In this document: in pieces, positions 24,401 to 36,299 of the stretch
Position numbering within the stretch: position 1 is the stretch's first letter
How the letters are laid out: each line of letters opens with the position of its first letter
Assembly: GCA_009746045.1 (NCBI GenBank)
Contig: RPFO01001256.1
Location: forward strand, 1 to 57,654
Length of the DNA: 57,654 bases
Direction of reading: 5' to 3'
Source: Mesostigma viride
Taxonomy: Eukaryota > Streptophyta > Mesostigmatophyceae > Mesostigmatales > Mesostigmataceae
Translations under genes and position numbers: made by a program
Notes under the pieces: generated by a model
The model's input: only the letters and a program-made list of their open reading frames with translations
The model's database searches: none
What the model was told of the DNA's origin: nothing

Positions 24401-27400
24401 CAGCACCCCCCCTAGGTATTTATGCATGCCAGCACCCCCCCTAGGTATTTATGCATGCCAGCACCCCCCCTAGGTATTTATGCATGCCAGCACCCCCCCT
24501 AGGTATTTATGCATGCCAGCACCCCCCTAGGTATTTATGCATGCCAGCACCCCCCCTAGGTATTTATGCATGCCAGCACCCCCCCTAGGTATTTATGCAT
24601 GCCAGCACCCCCCCGGTATTTATGCATGCCAGCACCCCCCCTAGGTATTTATGCATGCCAGCACCCCCCCTAGGTATTTATGCATGCCAGCACCCCCCCT
24701 AGGTATTTATGCATGCCAGCACCCCCCCTAGGTATTTATGCATGCCAGCACCCCCCCTAGGTATTTATGCATGCCAGCACCCCCCCTAGGTATTTATGCA
24801 TGCCAGCACCCCCCCTAGGTATTTATGCATGCCAGCACCCCCCCTAGGTATTTATGCATGCCAGCACCCCCCCTAGGTATTTATGCATGCCAGCACCCCC
24901 CCTAGGTATTTATGCATGCCAGCACCCCCCCTAGGTATTTATGCATGCCAGCACCCCCCCTAGGTATTTATGCATGCCAGCACCCCCCCTAGGTATTTAT
25001 GCATGCCAGCACCCCCCCTAGGTATTTATGCATGCCAGCACCCCCCCTAGGTATTTATGCATGCCAGCACCCCCCCTAGGTATTTATGCATGCCAGCACC
25101 CCCCCTAGGTATTTATGCATGCCAGCACCCCCCCTAGGTATTTATGCATGCCAGCACCCCCCCTAGGTATTTATGCATGCCAGCACCCCCCTAGGTATTT
25201 ATGCATGCCAGCACCCCCCTAGGTATTTATGCATGCCAGCACCCCCCTAGGTATTTATGCATGCCAGCACCCCCCCTAGGTATTTATGCATGCCAGCACC
25301 CCCCCTAGGTATTTATGCATGCCAGCACCCCCCTAGGTATTTATGCATGCCAGCACCCCCCCTAGGTATTTATGCATGCCAGCACCCCCCTAGGTATTTA
25401 TGCATGCCAGCACCCCCCTAGGTATTTATGCATGCCAGCACCCCCCCTAGGTATTTATGCATGCCAGCACCCCCCTAGGTATTTATGCATGCCAGCACCC
25501 CCCCTAGGTATTTATGCATGCCAGCACCCCCCTAGGTATTTATGCATGCCAGCACCCCCCCTAGGTATTTATGCATGCCAGCACCCCCCCTAGGTATTTA
25601 TGCATGCCAGCACCCCCCTAGGTATTTATGCATGCCAGCACCCCCCCTAGGTATTTATGCATGCCAGCACCCCCCCTAGGTATTTATGCATGCCAGCACC
25701 CCCCCTAGGTATTTATGCATGCCAGCACCCCCCTAGGTATTTATGCATGCCAGCACCCCCCCGGTATTTATGCATGCCAGCACCCCCCCTAGGTATTTAT
25801 GCATGCCAGCACCCCCCCTAGGTATTTATGCATGCCAGCACCCCCCCTAGGTATTTATGCATGCCAGCACCCCCCCTAGGTATTTATGCATGCCAGCACC
25901 CCCCTAGGTATTTATGCATGCCAGCACCCCCCCTAGGTATTTATGCATGCCAGCACCCCCCCTAGGTATTTATGCATGCCAGCACCCCCCTAGGTATTTA
26001 TGCATGCCAGCACCCCCCCTAGGTATTTATGCATGCCAGCACCCCCCCTAGGTATTTATGCATGCCAGCACCCCCCTAGGTATTTATGCATGCCAGCACC
26101 CCCCCTAGGTATTTATGCATGCCAGCACCCCCCCTAGGTATTTATGCATGCCAGCACCCCCCCTAGGTATTTATGCATGCCAGCACCCCCCCTAGGTATT
26201 TATGCATGCCAGCACCCCCCCTAGGTATTTATGCATGCCAGCACCCCCCCTAGGTATTTATGCATGCCAGCACCCCCCTAGGTATTTATGCATGCCAGCA
26301 CCCCCCCTAGGTATTTATGCATGCCAGCACCCCCCCTAGGTATTTATGCATGCCAGCACCCCCCCTAGGTATTTATGCATGCCAGCACCCCCCCTAGGTA
26401 TTTATGCATGCCAGCACCCCCCCTAGGTATTTATGCATGCCAGCACCCCCCTAGGTATTTATGCATGCCAGCACCCCCCCTAGGTATTTATGCATGCCAG
26501 CACCCCCCCTAGGTATTTATGCATGCCAGCACCCCCCCTAGGTATTTATGCATGCCAGCACCCCCCCTAGGTATTTATGCATGCCAGCACCCCCCCTAGG
26601 TATTTATGCATGCCAGCACCCCCCCTAGGTATTTATGCATGCCAGCACCCCCCCTAGGTATTTATGCATGCCAGCACCCCCCCTAGGTATTTATGCATGC
26701 CAGCACCCCCCCTAGGTATTTATGCATGCCAGCACCCCCCCTAGGTATTTATGCATGCCAGCACCCCCCCTAGGTATTTATGCATGCCAGCACCCCCCCT
26801 AGGTATTTATGCATGCCAGCACCCCCCTAGGTATTTATGCATGCCAGCACCCCCCCTAGGTATTTATGCATGCCAGCACCCCCCTAGGTATTTATGCATG
26901 CCAGCACCCCCCCTAGGTATTTATGCATGCCAGCACCCCCCTAGGTATTTATGCATGCCAGCACCCCCCCTAGGTATTTATGCATGCCAGCACCCCCCCT
27001 AGGTATTTATGCATGCCAGCACCCCCCCTAGGTATTTATGCATGCCAGCACCCCCCCTAGGTATTTATGCATGCCAGCACCCCCCCTAGGTATTTATGCA
27101 TGCCAGCACCCCCCTAGGTATTTATGCATGCCAGCACCCCCCCTAGGTATTTATGCATGCCAGCACCCCCCCTAGGTATTTATGCATGCCAGCACCCCCC
27201 CTAGGTATTTATGCATGCCAGCACCCCCCCTAGGTATTTATGCATGCCAGCACCCCCCTAGGTATTTATGCATGCCAGCACCCCCCCTAGGTATTTATGC
27301 ATGCCAGCACCCCCCTAGGTATTTATGCATGCCAGCACCCCCCCTAGGTATTTATGCATGCCAGCACCCCCCTAGGTATTTATGCATGCCAGCACCCCCC

Positions 27401-28985
27401 CTAGGTATTTATGCATGCCAGCACCCCCCCTAGGTATTTATGCATGCCAGCACCCCCCTCGGTATTTATGCATGCCAGCACCCCCCCTAGGTATTTATGC
27501 ATGCCAGCACCCCCCCAGGTATTTATGCATGCCAGCACCCCCCCTAGGTATTTATGCATGCCAGCACCCCCCCTAGGTATTTATGCATGCCAGCACCCCC
27601 TAGGTATTTATGCATGCCAGCACCCCCCCTAGGTATTTATGCATGCCAGCACCCCCCCGAGGTATTTATGCATGCCAGCACCCCCCTAGGTATTTATGCA
27701 TGCCAGCACCCCCCCTAGGTATTTATGCATGCCAGCACCCCCCCTAGGTATTTATGCATGCCAGCACCCCCCCTAGGTATTTATGCATGCCAGCACCCCC
27801 CTAGGTATTTATGCATGCCAGCACCCCCCCTAGGTATTTATGCATGCCAGCACCCCCCCTAGGTATTTATGCATGCCAGCACCCCCCCTAGGTATTTATG
27901 CATGCCAGCACCCCCCTAGGTATTTATGCATGCCAGCACCCCCCCTAGGTATTTATGCATGCCAGCACCCCCCTAGGTATTTATGCATGCCAGCACCCCC
28001 CCTAGGTATTTATGCATGCCAGCACCCCCCCTAGGTATTTATGCATGCCAGCACCCCCCAGGTATTTATGCATGCCAGCACCCCCCCTAGGTATTTATGC
28101 ATGCCAGCACCCCCCCTAGGTATTTATGCATGCCAGCACCCCCCTAGGTATTTATGCATGCCAGCACCCCCCCTAGGTATTTATGCATGCCAGCACCCCC
28201 CTAGGTATTTATGCATGCCAGCACCCCCCCTAGGTATTTATGCATGCCAGCACCCCCCTAGGTATTTATGCATGCCAGCACCCCCCCTAGGTATTTATGC
28301 ATGCCAGCACCCCCCTAGGTATTTATGCATGCCAGCACCCCCCCTAGGTATTTATGCATGCCAGCACCCCCCCTAGGTATTTATGCATGCCAGCACCCCC
28401 CCTAGGTATTTATGCATGCCAGCACCCCCCCGAGGTATTTATGCATGCCAGCACCCCCCTAGGTATTTATGCATGCCAGCACCCCCCCTAGGTATTTATG
28501 CATGCCAGCACCCCCCTAGGTATTTATGCATGCCAGCACCCCCCCTAGGTATTTATGCATGCCAGCACCCCCCTAGGTATTTATGCATGCCAGCACCCCC
28601 CCTAGGTATTTATGCATGCCAGCACCCCCCCTAGGTATTTATGCATGCCAGCACCCCCCCTAGGTATTTATGCATGCCAGCACCCCCCTAGGTATTTATG
28701 CATGCCAGCACCCCCCCTAGGTATTTATGCATGCCAGCACCCCCCTAGGTATTTATGCATGCCAGCACCCCCCCTAGGTATTTATGCATGCCAGCACCCC
28801 CCTAGGTATTTATGCATGCCAGCACCCCCCCTAGGTATTTATGCATGCCAGCACCCCCCTAGGTATTTATGCATGCCAGCATCCCCCCTAGGTATTTATG
28901 CATGCCAGCACCCCACCCGACGTATTTATGCTTGGCAGCACCCCCCCTAGGTATTTATGCATGCCAGCACCCCCCCTAGGTATTT
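21424..28985. repeat. 28/29-bp satellite, about 264 copies (7.5 kb)
   Basis: Unit TAGGTATTTATGCATGCCAG followed by CACCCCCC. Length switches between 28 and 29 bp with a C6 or C7 run. Divergent units (CGACGT, CATGTA, CTCGG variants) are concentrated at both edges, and the centre is nearly homogeneous, the usual pattern of array growth from within. Every unit has TGCATG (an RY-type core), a CCTAGG palindrome and a C-run. Confidence 0.98.
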
Positions 28986-29252
28986 ATCCTTCCCTCCTTC
29001 CCTCCTTCCCTCCTTCCCTCCTTCCCTCCTTCCCTCCTTCCCTCCTTCCCTCCTTCCCTCCTCCTTCCCTCCTTCCCTCCTTCCCTCCTTCCCTCCTTCC
29101 CTCCTTCCCTTCTTCCCTCCTTCCCTCCTTCCCTCCTTCCCTCCTCCCTCCCTCCCTCCCTCCCTCCCTCCCTCCCTACTTCCCTCCTTCCCTCCTTCCC
29201 TACCTCCCTCCTTCCCTCCTTCCCTCCCTCCCTCCCTCCCTCCCTCCCTCCC
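28986..29252. repeat. polypyrimidine CCCTCCTT/CCCT tract
   Basis: About 265 bp of pure pyrimidine on the plus strand, first (CCTTCCCT)n then (CCCT)n. The mirror symmetry of such tracts favours triplex (H-DNA) formation. Confidence 0.97.
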
Positions 29253-29423
29253 ACCTGCTGGGCAACTTGGATTTAATTCTGTCACCCGGCACAATTTTCT
29301 CACACGCATGTAGTTGTATTATTATTAATCTCATGCCAACGGCCGTTGGACCTGAAAAACTAAATGTGGAAAATATGTAATCCTTGTAATTCTGATTGCA
29401 ACGTTTTTGCGCATTCCTTGCAG

Positions 29424-30088
29424 ATTCCACGTCGCCACACAAGATTCGCGTCTGTCAACCACCTGCAAGGTACTTGTTTTATTATTATGCGTTTTTTGGG
29501 CAGTCGCTCCCTCTTCTGATTTTCTTGATGCCAACGGCCGTTGGACTTGCAAAATCAGTTTCCATCATTGCTGTTGTGATTTACGTGATGCCAACGGCCG
29601 TTGGACCTCCAAAAAAAAGTTCTTGCCAATTTTTTTTGCGTTATTGATTATACGCCAGTTTTATCAGCCGTTGCATTACGACGTTTTTATCTTAACTTCA
29701 TTGCTGTAATGCCAACGGCCGTTGGCGTTGTAAAATAAAATTGTACTCCGGCTGATGAATTAATCCGCCCCTGAAGTTACTAGGTTTACTTACATTGGTT
29801 GTGCCAGTTGTGCTTCACGTGCAGTTTTTTTCAATGGAGAAAGACAAGGACGTTTCGGTGTCGAACCAGGAGAGAGAGGCAGTTGAACGGGGGGCCAAAA
29901 AACTGCCAGCCGAAGTTGTTAGAGCGATTGAGAAATTTTGGGATTCAATTCCAGCCATGGTTGTGATGAAAAAAGATGATGTACAAGCTGAAGTGGACGA
30001 AATGCCGGCCTTAATTTCCGACGATGAAGGGGATGGTGTCAACTTTATTCAACCGGGAAACAAACGTAAACTGAAACGCAAAAAGTAG
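29424..30088 (+). CDS. small basic-tailed protein, unrecognised
   Basis: The main coding part is ATG 29834 to TAG 30086-30088, 84 residues. It has an acidic centre (DDEGD region) and a basic C-terminal tail (KRKLKRKK) that would serve as a nuclear localisation signal. An acceptor GTGCAG ends at 29824 and the frame is open back to it, so this may be the second exon. A 46-nt candidate exon 29424-29469 (acceptor CCTTGCAG, donor AAGGTACTTG) can be joined in frame. The intron between holds three CCAACGGCCGTTGG palindromes. It is the first gene of the plus-strand cluster. No family is recognised. Confidence 0.5.
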
Positions 30089-30268
30089 TGCGACCTAAGA
30101 TGTTTTTAAATGTATATGCCAATTTAATGAAATCATTTTCTGAGGTTGTGAAGGACCTGACTGTTTTAAAAATGAATGATTACAATAAATTAGGCAAACA
30201 CACTAATGGGAAAACGCGTTTTTTTGGCCGCGATGTAAATCTTTTTGTTCGTTTTTTCCCTGAAAAAG

Positions 30269-31045
30269 ATGGCCGAGATCGCGAATGAGTCCGAGATCGT
30301 GAATGAAGTCTACGGAAGCGTCCTTCAAAACGTTTACAAACAAGTTCGCTTTCTGTCGCGTGTCATATTCGAGGAAGTTCGTGTCGCGCAGGAGAAGACA
30401 GGCCGCCACTTGGCCGTTTTATTGGCGTTTGATTCGTTCAGCCAAATGGAGAGGGTTATGTACGCCCAGCTAGCTGATATGAACTTCTGTATTCAAGAGG
30501 GTTTTTTCGTACCACAGATGGATCTAAGAGCGCCAATAGACCCAACGAGGGAGTTCCGCCTTTTGGTGTCGTTCATTACAAAGGGGCCAAAGATAGAGTT
30601 GGGGGAAGAGGAAGGGGCTCAGCTTGGGTGCACCTACGGGCGCGCATTTTACCCGAATGTTACGTCTTCCCTGCGCGTGAGGGCTGATGCGTGTGTAGGG
30701 GCAGAAGTACCCCTCAACATGAACTTTTTCTTGCTCTCTGACCCGATCGTGAGGGATGGGGCTCCCATGCGTGGTATGCGAAATTGCTCCAAGGAGGGGT
30801 GTGGGTGCGACACAGGCCCTCAGAAGTGGTGTAGAGGATGTAGGGATGCCAGATATTGCAGTGAGGAGTGCCAGCGTGCTGACTGGAGTAGGCATAAGGA
30901 TAGATGCGAACGTCTGAGGCAAGCAAGGGAGGGGCTGGCAGGGGTGATAAGGGGGGTAAACAGGACGACCATACTGGATGGAACCGAGGTCGACTTCTCT
31001 GAGGTTGACTTCTCCTTCACCTTCTACTACGGTTCTTCCTCATAG
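30269..31045 (+). CDS. MYND zinc-finger protein, paralog 1
   Basis: 258 residues from ATG 30269; the longer upstream frame has no better start. Residues 1-170 form an unrecognised domain (FDSF, FRLLVSF motifs) shared with the paralog at 36300. Residues 173-213 are a MYND finger: C-x4-C-x-C, WCRGC, RYC-x3-C, DW, then H-x3-C, all ligands present. MYND fingers bind zinc and usually mediate protein-protein contacts, often in transcriptional repressors. A C-terminal tail rich in Phe/Ser ends at the TAG 31043-31045. The 3' region has AATAAAATTGA twice within a 68-bp duplication. No CDS break. Confidence 0.8.
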   Translation: MAEIANESEIVNEVYGSVLQNVYKQVRFLSRVIFEEVRVAQEKTGRHLAVLLAFDSFSQMERVMYAQLADMNFCIQEGFFVPQMDLRAPIDPTREFRLLVSFITKGPKIELGEEEGAQLGCTYGRAFYPNVTSSLRVRADACVGAEVPLNMNFFLLSDPIVRDGAPMRGMRNCSKEGCGCDTGPQKWCRGCRDARYCSEECQRADWSRHKDRCERLRQAREGLAGVIRGVNRTTILDGTEVDFSEVDFSFTFYYGSSS

Positions 31046-31128
31046 AAAAACTGGAAATGTAGAGTAATAATTTGCTTTTGAGGCTGGAAAACTGGACGCA
31101 TTTTGGGTTTGAAATTTGTGTATGTAGT

Positions 31129-31264
31129 CCTGATTTGTGTTGTAAAATGGTGTAATGGTGAATTCTCTTTTCACTTTGAAATTGGAATAAAATTGACCTG
31201 ATTTGTGTTGTAAAATGGTGTAATAGTGAATTCTCCTTTCACTTTGAAATTGGAATAAAATTGA
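31129..31264. repeat. 68-bp tandem duplication in 3' region
   Basis: Two copies of CCTGATTTGTGTTGTAAAAT... ending GGAATAAAATTGA, so the AATAAA signal of the MYND gene is duplicated. Confidence 0.9.
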
Positions 31265-31448
31265 CTTTCGTTTTCTCTCATGCGACTGTAGTGGGTTAAA
31301 CAACAATTAGTGACCCAACGGCCGTTAGGGATTGGAAACCTCGCCTAACGTTTGCATATTTTCTTTCCGACAAAACCTCATTTTTTTTAAGGATGGACGT
31401 CGATGTATGTTATGTGCAGAGGGGACAAGTTTGACGTCGGGGCCGATA

Positions 31449-32354
31449 ATGGAAGGGGATATCTCACTGCCGTGGGAAATTTGGACCGAAGTCGCAGCTT
31501 TTATGGAGGCGCCCGACGTAGCCCGCTTTGAAGCAGTTTGTAGAGGGGCTAGGGAAGCGGTGTCGGGGAGGTATGAACCCCAATTCAGCTTTAAGTTAAT
31601 TTCTGGGTTCGTGGACGCATTCGGGGATGGTCCTCGTACATTGATAACTGAGTCTCTTTTCCGAGAATTGTATGGCGGGCAAGTAAAGTGTGCAAGCGCT
31701 GATATCACCCCCTACACACTCGTCACAAGGGGAATGTATTTTAAGGTATATTGTGAAGAAGTTGAGGAGGTGTTAGGACGCCAGCCAGCACCAGAGGGAC
31801 ATGCACGAGCAAGGACGATGGGAGGGTTGTTCAGGTCCGAGCGTGCTGAGAGGAGACGTGTGTTGGAGAGGAATTGGAGGGGGTGGACAGCTCGCTTACG
31901 CCAATTGGGAAAGGAAATGGATGACTTGTACGATAATTATGAACTATGGGGGTTACGGAGCATTTTCTGGTTCTGCGATACTCCTTATGACCCGGATGAG
32001 GACATTTTTTTTCCTCCGGGGAGGAGAGCGCGTAGGGAGGCAGAATGGGTGAAGCTTTTGGAGGGGCTGCCTCTGGAGGGGGGAGGAATGGCATGTGCAG
32101 TTCTGATCATGGGATTTGATGAGAACGCAGACATGAAGGCCTTATTAGAGAGGAGGTGTAGGGAGGAGGATATGGCAAGCGTTTTGGTGGAGTTAGCTAT
32201 GCAGGTCCTCAGCGGAACAATCTTCACACCGGATTATCTCAAGTTTTTTGGGGGGAAGAAGGCACGCTTGCTGTATTTGGCCGAGAGTAGTATGTACAAG
32301 TGGAAAGGGGACATGATGTTGTGTTTGGATGAGGATTCTGAAGAGGTTGAATGA
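31449..32354 (+). CDS. F-box protein
   Basis: 301 residues from ATG 31449 to TGA 32352-32354. The frame is open upstream but crosses an acceptor-like GTTATGTGCAG (about 31415), and the F-box begins three residues after this Met, so this start is preferred. Residues about 3-45 match an F-box (LPWEIWTEV, then DVARFEAVCRGARE), the Skp1-binding module of SCF ubiquitin ligases. The remaining 250 residues show no recognisable substrate-binding repeat (no LRR, Kelch or WD pattern) and are rich in Arg/Glu. AATAAATTTTG follows the stop. A degenerate palindrome (CCAACGGCCGTTAGG) lies at 31316. F-box assignment is from sequence pattern; the substrate is unknown. Confidence 0.75.
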   Translation: MEGDISLPWEIWTEVAAFMEAPDVARFEAVCRGAREAVSGRYEPQFSFKLISGFVDAFGDGPRTLITESLFRELYGGQVKCASADITPYTLVTRGMYFKVYCEEVEEVLGRQPAPEGHARARTMGGLFRSERAERRRVLERNWRGWTARLRQLGKEMDDLYDNYELWGLRSIFWFCDTPYDPDEDIFFPPGRRARREAEWVKLLEGLPLEGGGMACAVLIMGFDENADMKALLERRCREEDMASVLVELAMQVLSGTIFTPDYLKFFGGKKARLLYLAESSMYKWKGDMMLCLDEDSEEVE

Positions 32355-32736
32355 TGAAACATAAATTTCATTAATAAATTTTGAATTCTAATATTGAATG
32401 AAATTCGCCAATTTTTGCTGATGGGTAAGGCTGATGGCTAAAGCTGGATTTCATGATTTAATTATCTCTAATTCTGTCAACTGTCACATTTATATAAATT
32501 TGACATGAATTCGGCATTTTTTGGATTCCAACGGCCGTTGGACCTCAAAAAACATTTCTAGTGTGGTTAAAAAGTTGTGGGTATTTTGTTAAATGGAGTG
32601 ACCAATGGTTGTGATTTATTTGATGCCAACGGCCGTTGGACCTTGACAAACATTGCTAGTGTAGCGCAACAGTGGTGGATAATTTGTTTAATGGAGGGGC
32701 CGTCGCATCTGCTTGTTATTTTTTTAGGCTGAACAG

Positions 32737-32882
32737 TCACTGAAAATGTCGACATTATTGCTCCACACCACGTAGGCCAGCCATCATGTTCCGCACACAA
32801 ATCTGGCTCGACTCCGATCCCTGGCAGTGCTCTTCGCTTCGAACAGGTCCGGAACGAGTTTCTTGTGGGGTTGGAGCAATAA
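32737..32882 (+). CDS. candidate terminal exon (48 residues)
   Basis: After CTGAACAG (or the TTTTTTTAG just before) one frame reads 47-48 protein-like residues ending FLVGLEQ and a TAA inside AATAAAT (32879 on), which would double as the poly(A) signal. Palindromes at 32530 and 32624 would lie in its upstream intron. No family is recognised and the upstream exon is not found. Confidence 0.3.
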
Positions 32883-33120
32883 ATAGTATTTTACCGGGAA
32901 GAGGCGTAATGCCAACGGGCGTTGGACCTGAACAATTGTGTGGTTAAATCAAGTGACAGAATATGAATGTGATTTATTTTACATTTAAAAACATATGTTA
33001 TTTGGGAGGACAAGAAAGTTGGTTTTTGAGGTGTGTGTATCTTACGGTCGTTGATGGAGGAAACCTCTAACAATCCTGATGCTCTCGTGATCGTGTTTTG
33101 TTTATGTGATATCTGTCAAG

Positions 33121-33180
33121 GCATCAAGAAGGAGAGGAGTCGCCCGTTGCTGAGAAGCTGAGGACAACTGTACTGGAAAG
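33121..33180 (+). CDS. candidate internal exon (20 residues)
   Basis: Bounded by acceptor CTGTCAAG and donor AAAG/GTATGT, with one frame of charged, protein-like residues. The 209-bp palindrome array follows it directly, as if in its downstream intron. Weak evidence. Confidence 0.25.
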
Positions 33181-35040
33181 GTATGTGGACAAGGACAACT
33201 GTGGGTGTGGGGGGAATAGCTTGGTGGACACCATTTCTGACTGGTCCGTAAGGCCTCTACCCGAAGGGGGTTGTGAGCCAACGGCCGTTGGAATTGGAAA
33301 AACATTATCATGTGCTTTTTATTCGTTTGATAGGGTGGCAAGCAGCCAGGATGTGTCTTTCATGCAGCTTTGTGGTGGCTATTTACCATTTTTCTCCTAG
33401 AAAGGCCTCCAAAAAAACTAGCTGAGCATAAAGATGGGCTTGACTGGTTCGTAAGGCATCCACCCTTCCCAGTGGGGGGTTGTGAGCCAACGGCCGTTGG
33501 AATTGGAAAAACATTATCATGTGCTTTTTATTCGTTTGATAGGGTGGCAAGCAGCCAGGATGTGTCTTTCATGCAGCTTAGTGGTGGCTATTTACCATTT
33601 TTCTCCTAGAAAGGCCTCCAAAAAAACTAGCTGAGCATAAAGATGGGGCTTGACTGGTTCGTAAGGCATCCACCCTTCCCAGAGGGGGGTTGTGAGCAAA
33701 CGGCCGTTGGAATTGGAAAAACATTATCATGTGCATTTCATTCGTTTCATTGGGTGGCAATAAGGCAGGATGCGTCTTTCATGCAGCTTAGTGATGGTTA
33801 TTACCATGTGCGTTCCTAGAAAGGCCTCCAAAAAAACTAGCTGAGCATAAAGATGTGGTTGACTGGTTCGTAAGGCATCCACCCTTCCCAGAGGGGGGTT
33901 GTGAGCCAACGGCCGTTGGACTTGAAAAACATTATCATGTGCATTTCATTCCTTTGAGTGGGTTGGCAATCAGCCAGGATGTATCTTTCATTCAGCTTAG
34001 TGGTGGCTATTACCATTTTTCTTCCAAGAAAGGCCTCCAAAAATCTAGCTGAGCATAAAGATGGGCTTGACTGGTTCGTAAGGCATCCACCCTTCCCAGT
34101 GGGGGGTTGTGAGCCAACGGCCGTTGGACTTGAAAAACATTATCATGTGCATTTCATTCCTTTGAGTGGGTTGGCAATCAGCCAGGATGTATCTTTCATT
34201 CAGCTTTGTTGTGGCTATTACCATTTTTCTTCCAAGAAAGGCCTCCAAAAATCTAGCTGAGCATAAAGATGGGGCTTGACTGGTTCGTAAGGCATCCACC
34301 CTTCCCAGTGGGGGGTTGTGAGCCAACGGCCGTTGGACTTGAAAAACATTATCATGTGCATTTCATTCCTTTGAGTGGGTTGGCAATCAGCCAGGATGTA
34401 TCTTTCATTCAGCTTTGTTGTGGCTATTACCATTTTTCTTCCAAGAAAGGCCTCCAAAAATCTAGCTGAGCATAAAGATGGGCTTGACTGGTTCGTAAGG
34501 CATCCACCCTTCCCAGTGGGGGGTTGTGAGCCAACGGCCGTTGGACTTGAAAAACATTATCATGTGCATTTCATTCCTTTGAGTGGGTTGGCAATCAGCC
34601 AGGATGTATCTTTCATTCAGCTTTGTGGTGGCTATTACCATTTTTCTTCCAAGAAAGGCCTCCAAAAATCTAGCTGAGCATAAAGATGGGGCTTGACTGG
34701 TTCGTAAGGCATCCACCCTTCCCATAGGGGGGTTGTGAGCCAACGGCCGTTGGAATTGGAAAAACATTATCATGTGCATTTCATTCTTTTCATTTGGTGG
34801 CAGTAAGGCAGGATGTGTCTTTTATGCAGCTTAGTGGTGGCTATTTACCATTTTTCTTCCAAGAAAGGCCTCTGAAAAATCTACCTGAGCATAAAGATGG
34901 GCTTGACTGGTTCGTAAGGCATCCACCCTTCCCATAGGGGGGTTGTGAGCCAACGGCCGTTAGACTTGAAAAACATTACCATGTGCATTTCATTCGTTTA
35001 ATTGGGTGGCAATAAGGCAGGATGTGTCTTTGATGCATGT
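33181..35040. repeat. 209-bp tandem repeat, about 9 copies, one palindrome each
   Basis: Units share CTGGTTCGTAAGGCATCCAC, GGGGGGTTGTGAGCCAACGG, AACATTATCATGTGC and AGAAAGGCCTCCAAAAA. Palindromes recur at about 33277, 33487, 33906, 34115, 34324, 34532 and 34741, with damaged ones at 33697 and 34952. Some units are also 1-2 bp different in length. Frames of about 100 codons through it are artefacts. Confidence 0.95.
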
Positions 35041-35228
35041 TGATTTTGGGTGTGATTTTCTTGCGCCAAAGGCCGTTGGAACCTGCAAATTAGGGTTTCA
35101 TTTTCTTTGCACCTGGAAGTAGGGTGAGGTTTGCCATGTGGCATTATGGATGTAATCAATAAATGCATAATAAATCATTTTTCGTTCGCCAACGGCCGTT
35201 GGGATGGAGAAATGGGTGTCATTTTCGT

Positions 35229-35321
35229 GCGCGTAATAAATCTTACATTCTTGTTAGTTTTTTCAAGCCAACGGCCGTTCACGGTCAGAAATGTATATCA
35301 AACGGTGTCGGTGGGTTGCAG
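35229..35321 (+). promoter_or_regulatory. shared 5' leader module, copy 1
   Basis: CGTAATAAATCTTACATTC, then a T-rich tract, AAGCCAACGGCCGTT, then GAAATGTATATCAAACGGTG and TCGGTGGGTTGCAG directly before ATG 35322. The same order recurs before ATG 37475 and 38394 and in front of the stub at 36115. Confidence 0.8.
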
Positions 35322-35960
35322 ATGACGTTCTACAGGACGAAGGGGGGCGAGTGGATCAATATCACCAAATGGCAACAAGAGCGTGACGACTTGGAAGACA
35401 GGCTTGAGGGTGTGGTCAGGAGCGCACTCAGGCTTGTGCCGGACATTAAGCTGTCGTTCAAGCCCAAGGAGGGTGGAGAGGGTCTTCTGACACGTATGCG
35501 ACCAGACGCGACGGACGCGGTTCTTGTTTTCAATATGGAGGGAGGGGGGATCCCAAGGCCGACCGTAGAGCCATTTGAGGAGGTGCTTGTGAGATGTGGT
35601 GCTATAAGGCGAAAGGATTATTCGAAAGCCCGCAATTGGCATGAGACCGTTGATGCTGATGGTAATGTCATTCGAAAACCGATAATGGGTTATGATCTGG
35701 GAGAAGGGTGTGAGGGTTTGGGGAATGAGGGACGGTTCAAGTGGGTCATCTTGAAAGACGGCAAGTACTTCAAGCTTGACAATGAGGACCGGCTGTTCCT
35801 GTCTTCTGGAAGTTGCAGAATCCGGTTGAGCGAATACGTGCACGAGTGGGGAACCAGCGGTGTTGACGAGTTTGAGAAGGCGGTTTCTGATGTGCTGTCC
35901 GCCTTCGGGCAGAAGTACAAGTTCGAGTGCGTCAATGATGCGAATCGATATTGTGACTGA
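35322..35960 (+). CDS. unrecognised cluster protein, family A, paralog 1
   Basis: 212 residues. The ATG follows the acceptor GGTTGCAG without a gap. The neighbour at 37475 is about the same length and shares MTFYRT, GGEWIN, VEPFEEVLVRCGAI, WVILKDGKYFK, YVHEW, GVDEFEKAV and a C-terminal C-x-N/T-DANR-x-CD; the stop is conserved, which shows a real C terminus. No family is recognised. Motif order suggests one globular alpha/beta domain with conserved Cys at the end. AATAAATAAATGAATAAAAA follows at about 36010. Confidence 0.7.
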   Translation: MTFYRTKGGEWINITKWQQERDDLEDRLEGVVRSALRLVPDIKLSFKPKEGGEGLLTRMRPDATDAVLVFNMEGGGIPRPTVEPFEEVLVRCGAIRRKDYSKARNWHETVDADGNVIRKPIMGYDLGEGCEGLGNEGRFKWVILKDGKYFKLDNEDRLFLSSGSCRIRLSEYVHEWGTSGVDEFEKAVSDVLSAFGQKYKFECVNDANRYCD

Positions 35961-36002
35961 CAAGTTTATCGATTGAAATGATCAATATCGGCTGCGAGTT
36001 TT

Positions 36003-36114
36003 TGTTGTAATAAATAAATGAATAAAAAATCTTACATTTTTTTTAGTTTTTTCAAGCCAACGACCGTTGAAGGTGAGAAAGGTATATCCGTCCAACGGTG
36101 TTTGTGGTTCGCAG
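36003..36114 (+). promoter_or_regulatory. shared 5' leader module, copy 2 (before a gene stub)
   Basis: Matches the other leaders (AAGCCAACGACCGTTGAAGGTGAG, TCCAACGGTG, TTTGTGGTTCGCAG then ATG 36115), with two substitutions in the palindrome. Only about 20 bp of the following ATGACATT resemble family A; the coding part is missing or replaced. Confidence 0.65.
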
Positions 36115-36299
36115 ATGACATTGGAAAGAGTGGTATATGAGGCCATCATCAATAGTTTGGGATTACTAGTTTTTGGAAGCCAACGGCCGTTGGGATGGAG
36201 AAATGTCAAAAGGGGGGGTTGAGTAAAATATAAGGACATGCGTACGTCTTATAAGGACAACCTACGTATTACGCACGTGCCAATTGGCGCAGGGCAGGG

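Noticed and set aside
21424-28985. CRISPR-like appearance of 28/29-bp repeats
   Set aside because: No unique spacers, no cas genes, eukaryotic context; it is a head-to-tail satellite.
28898-29380. 160-codon Pro/Ser/Leu frame
   Set aside because: Polypyrimidine tract artefact.
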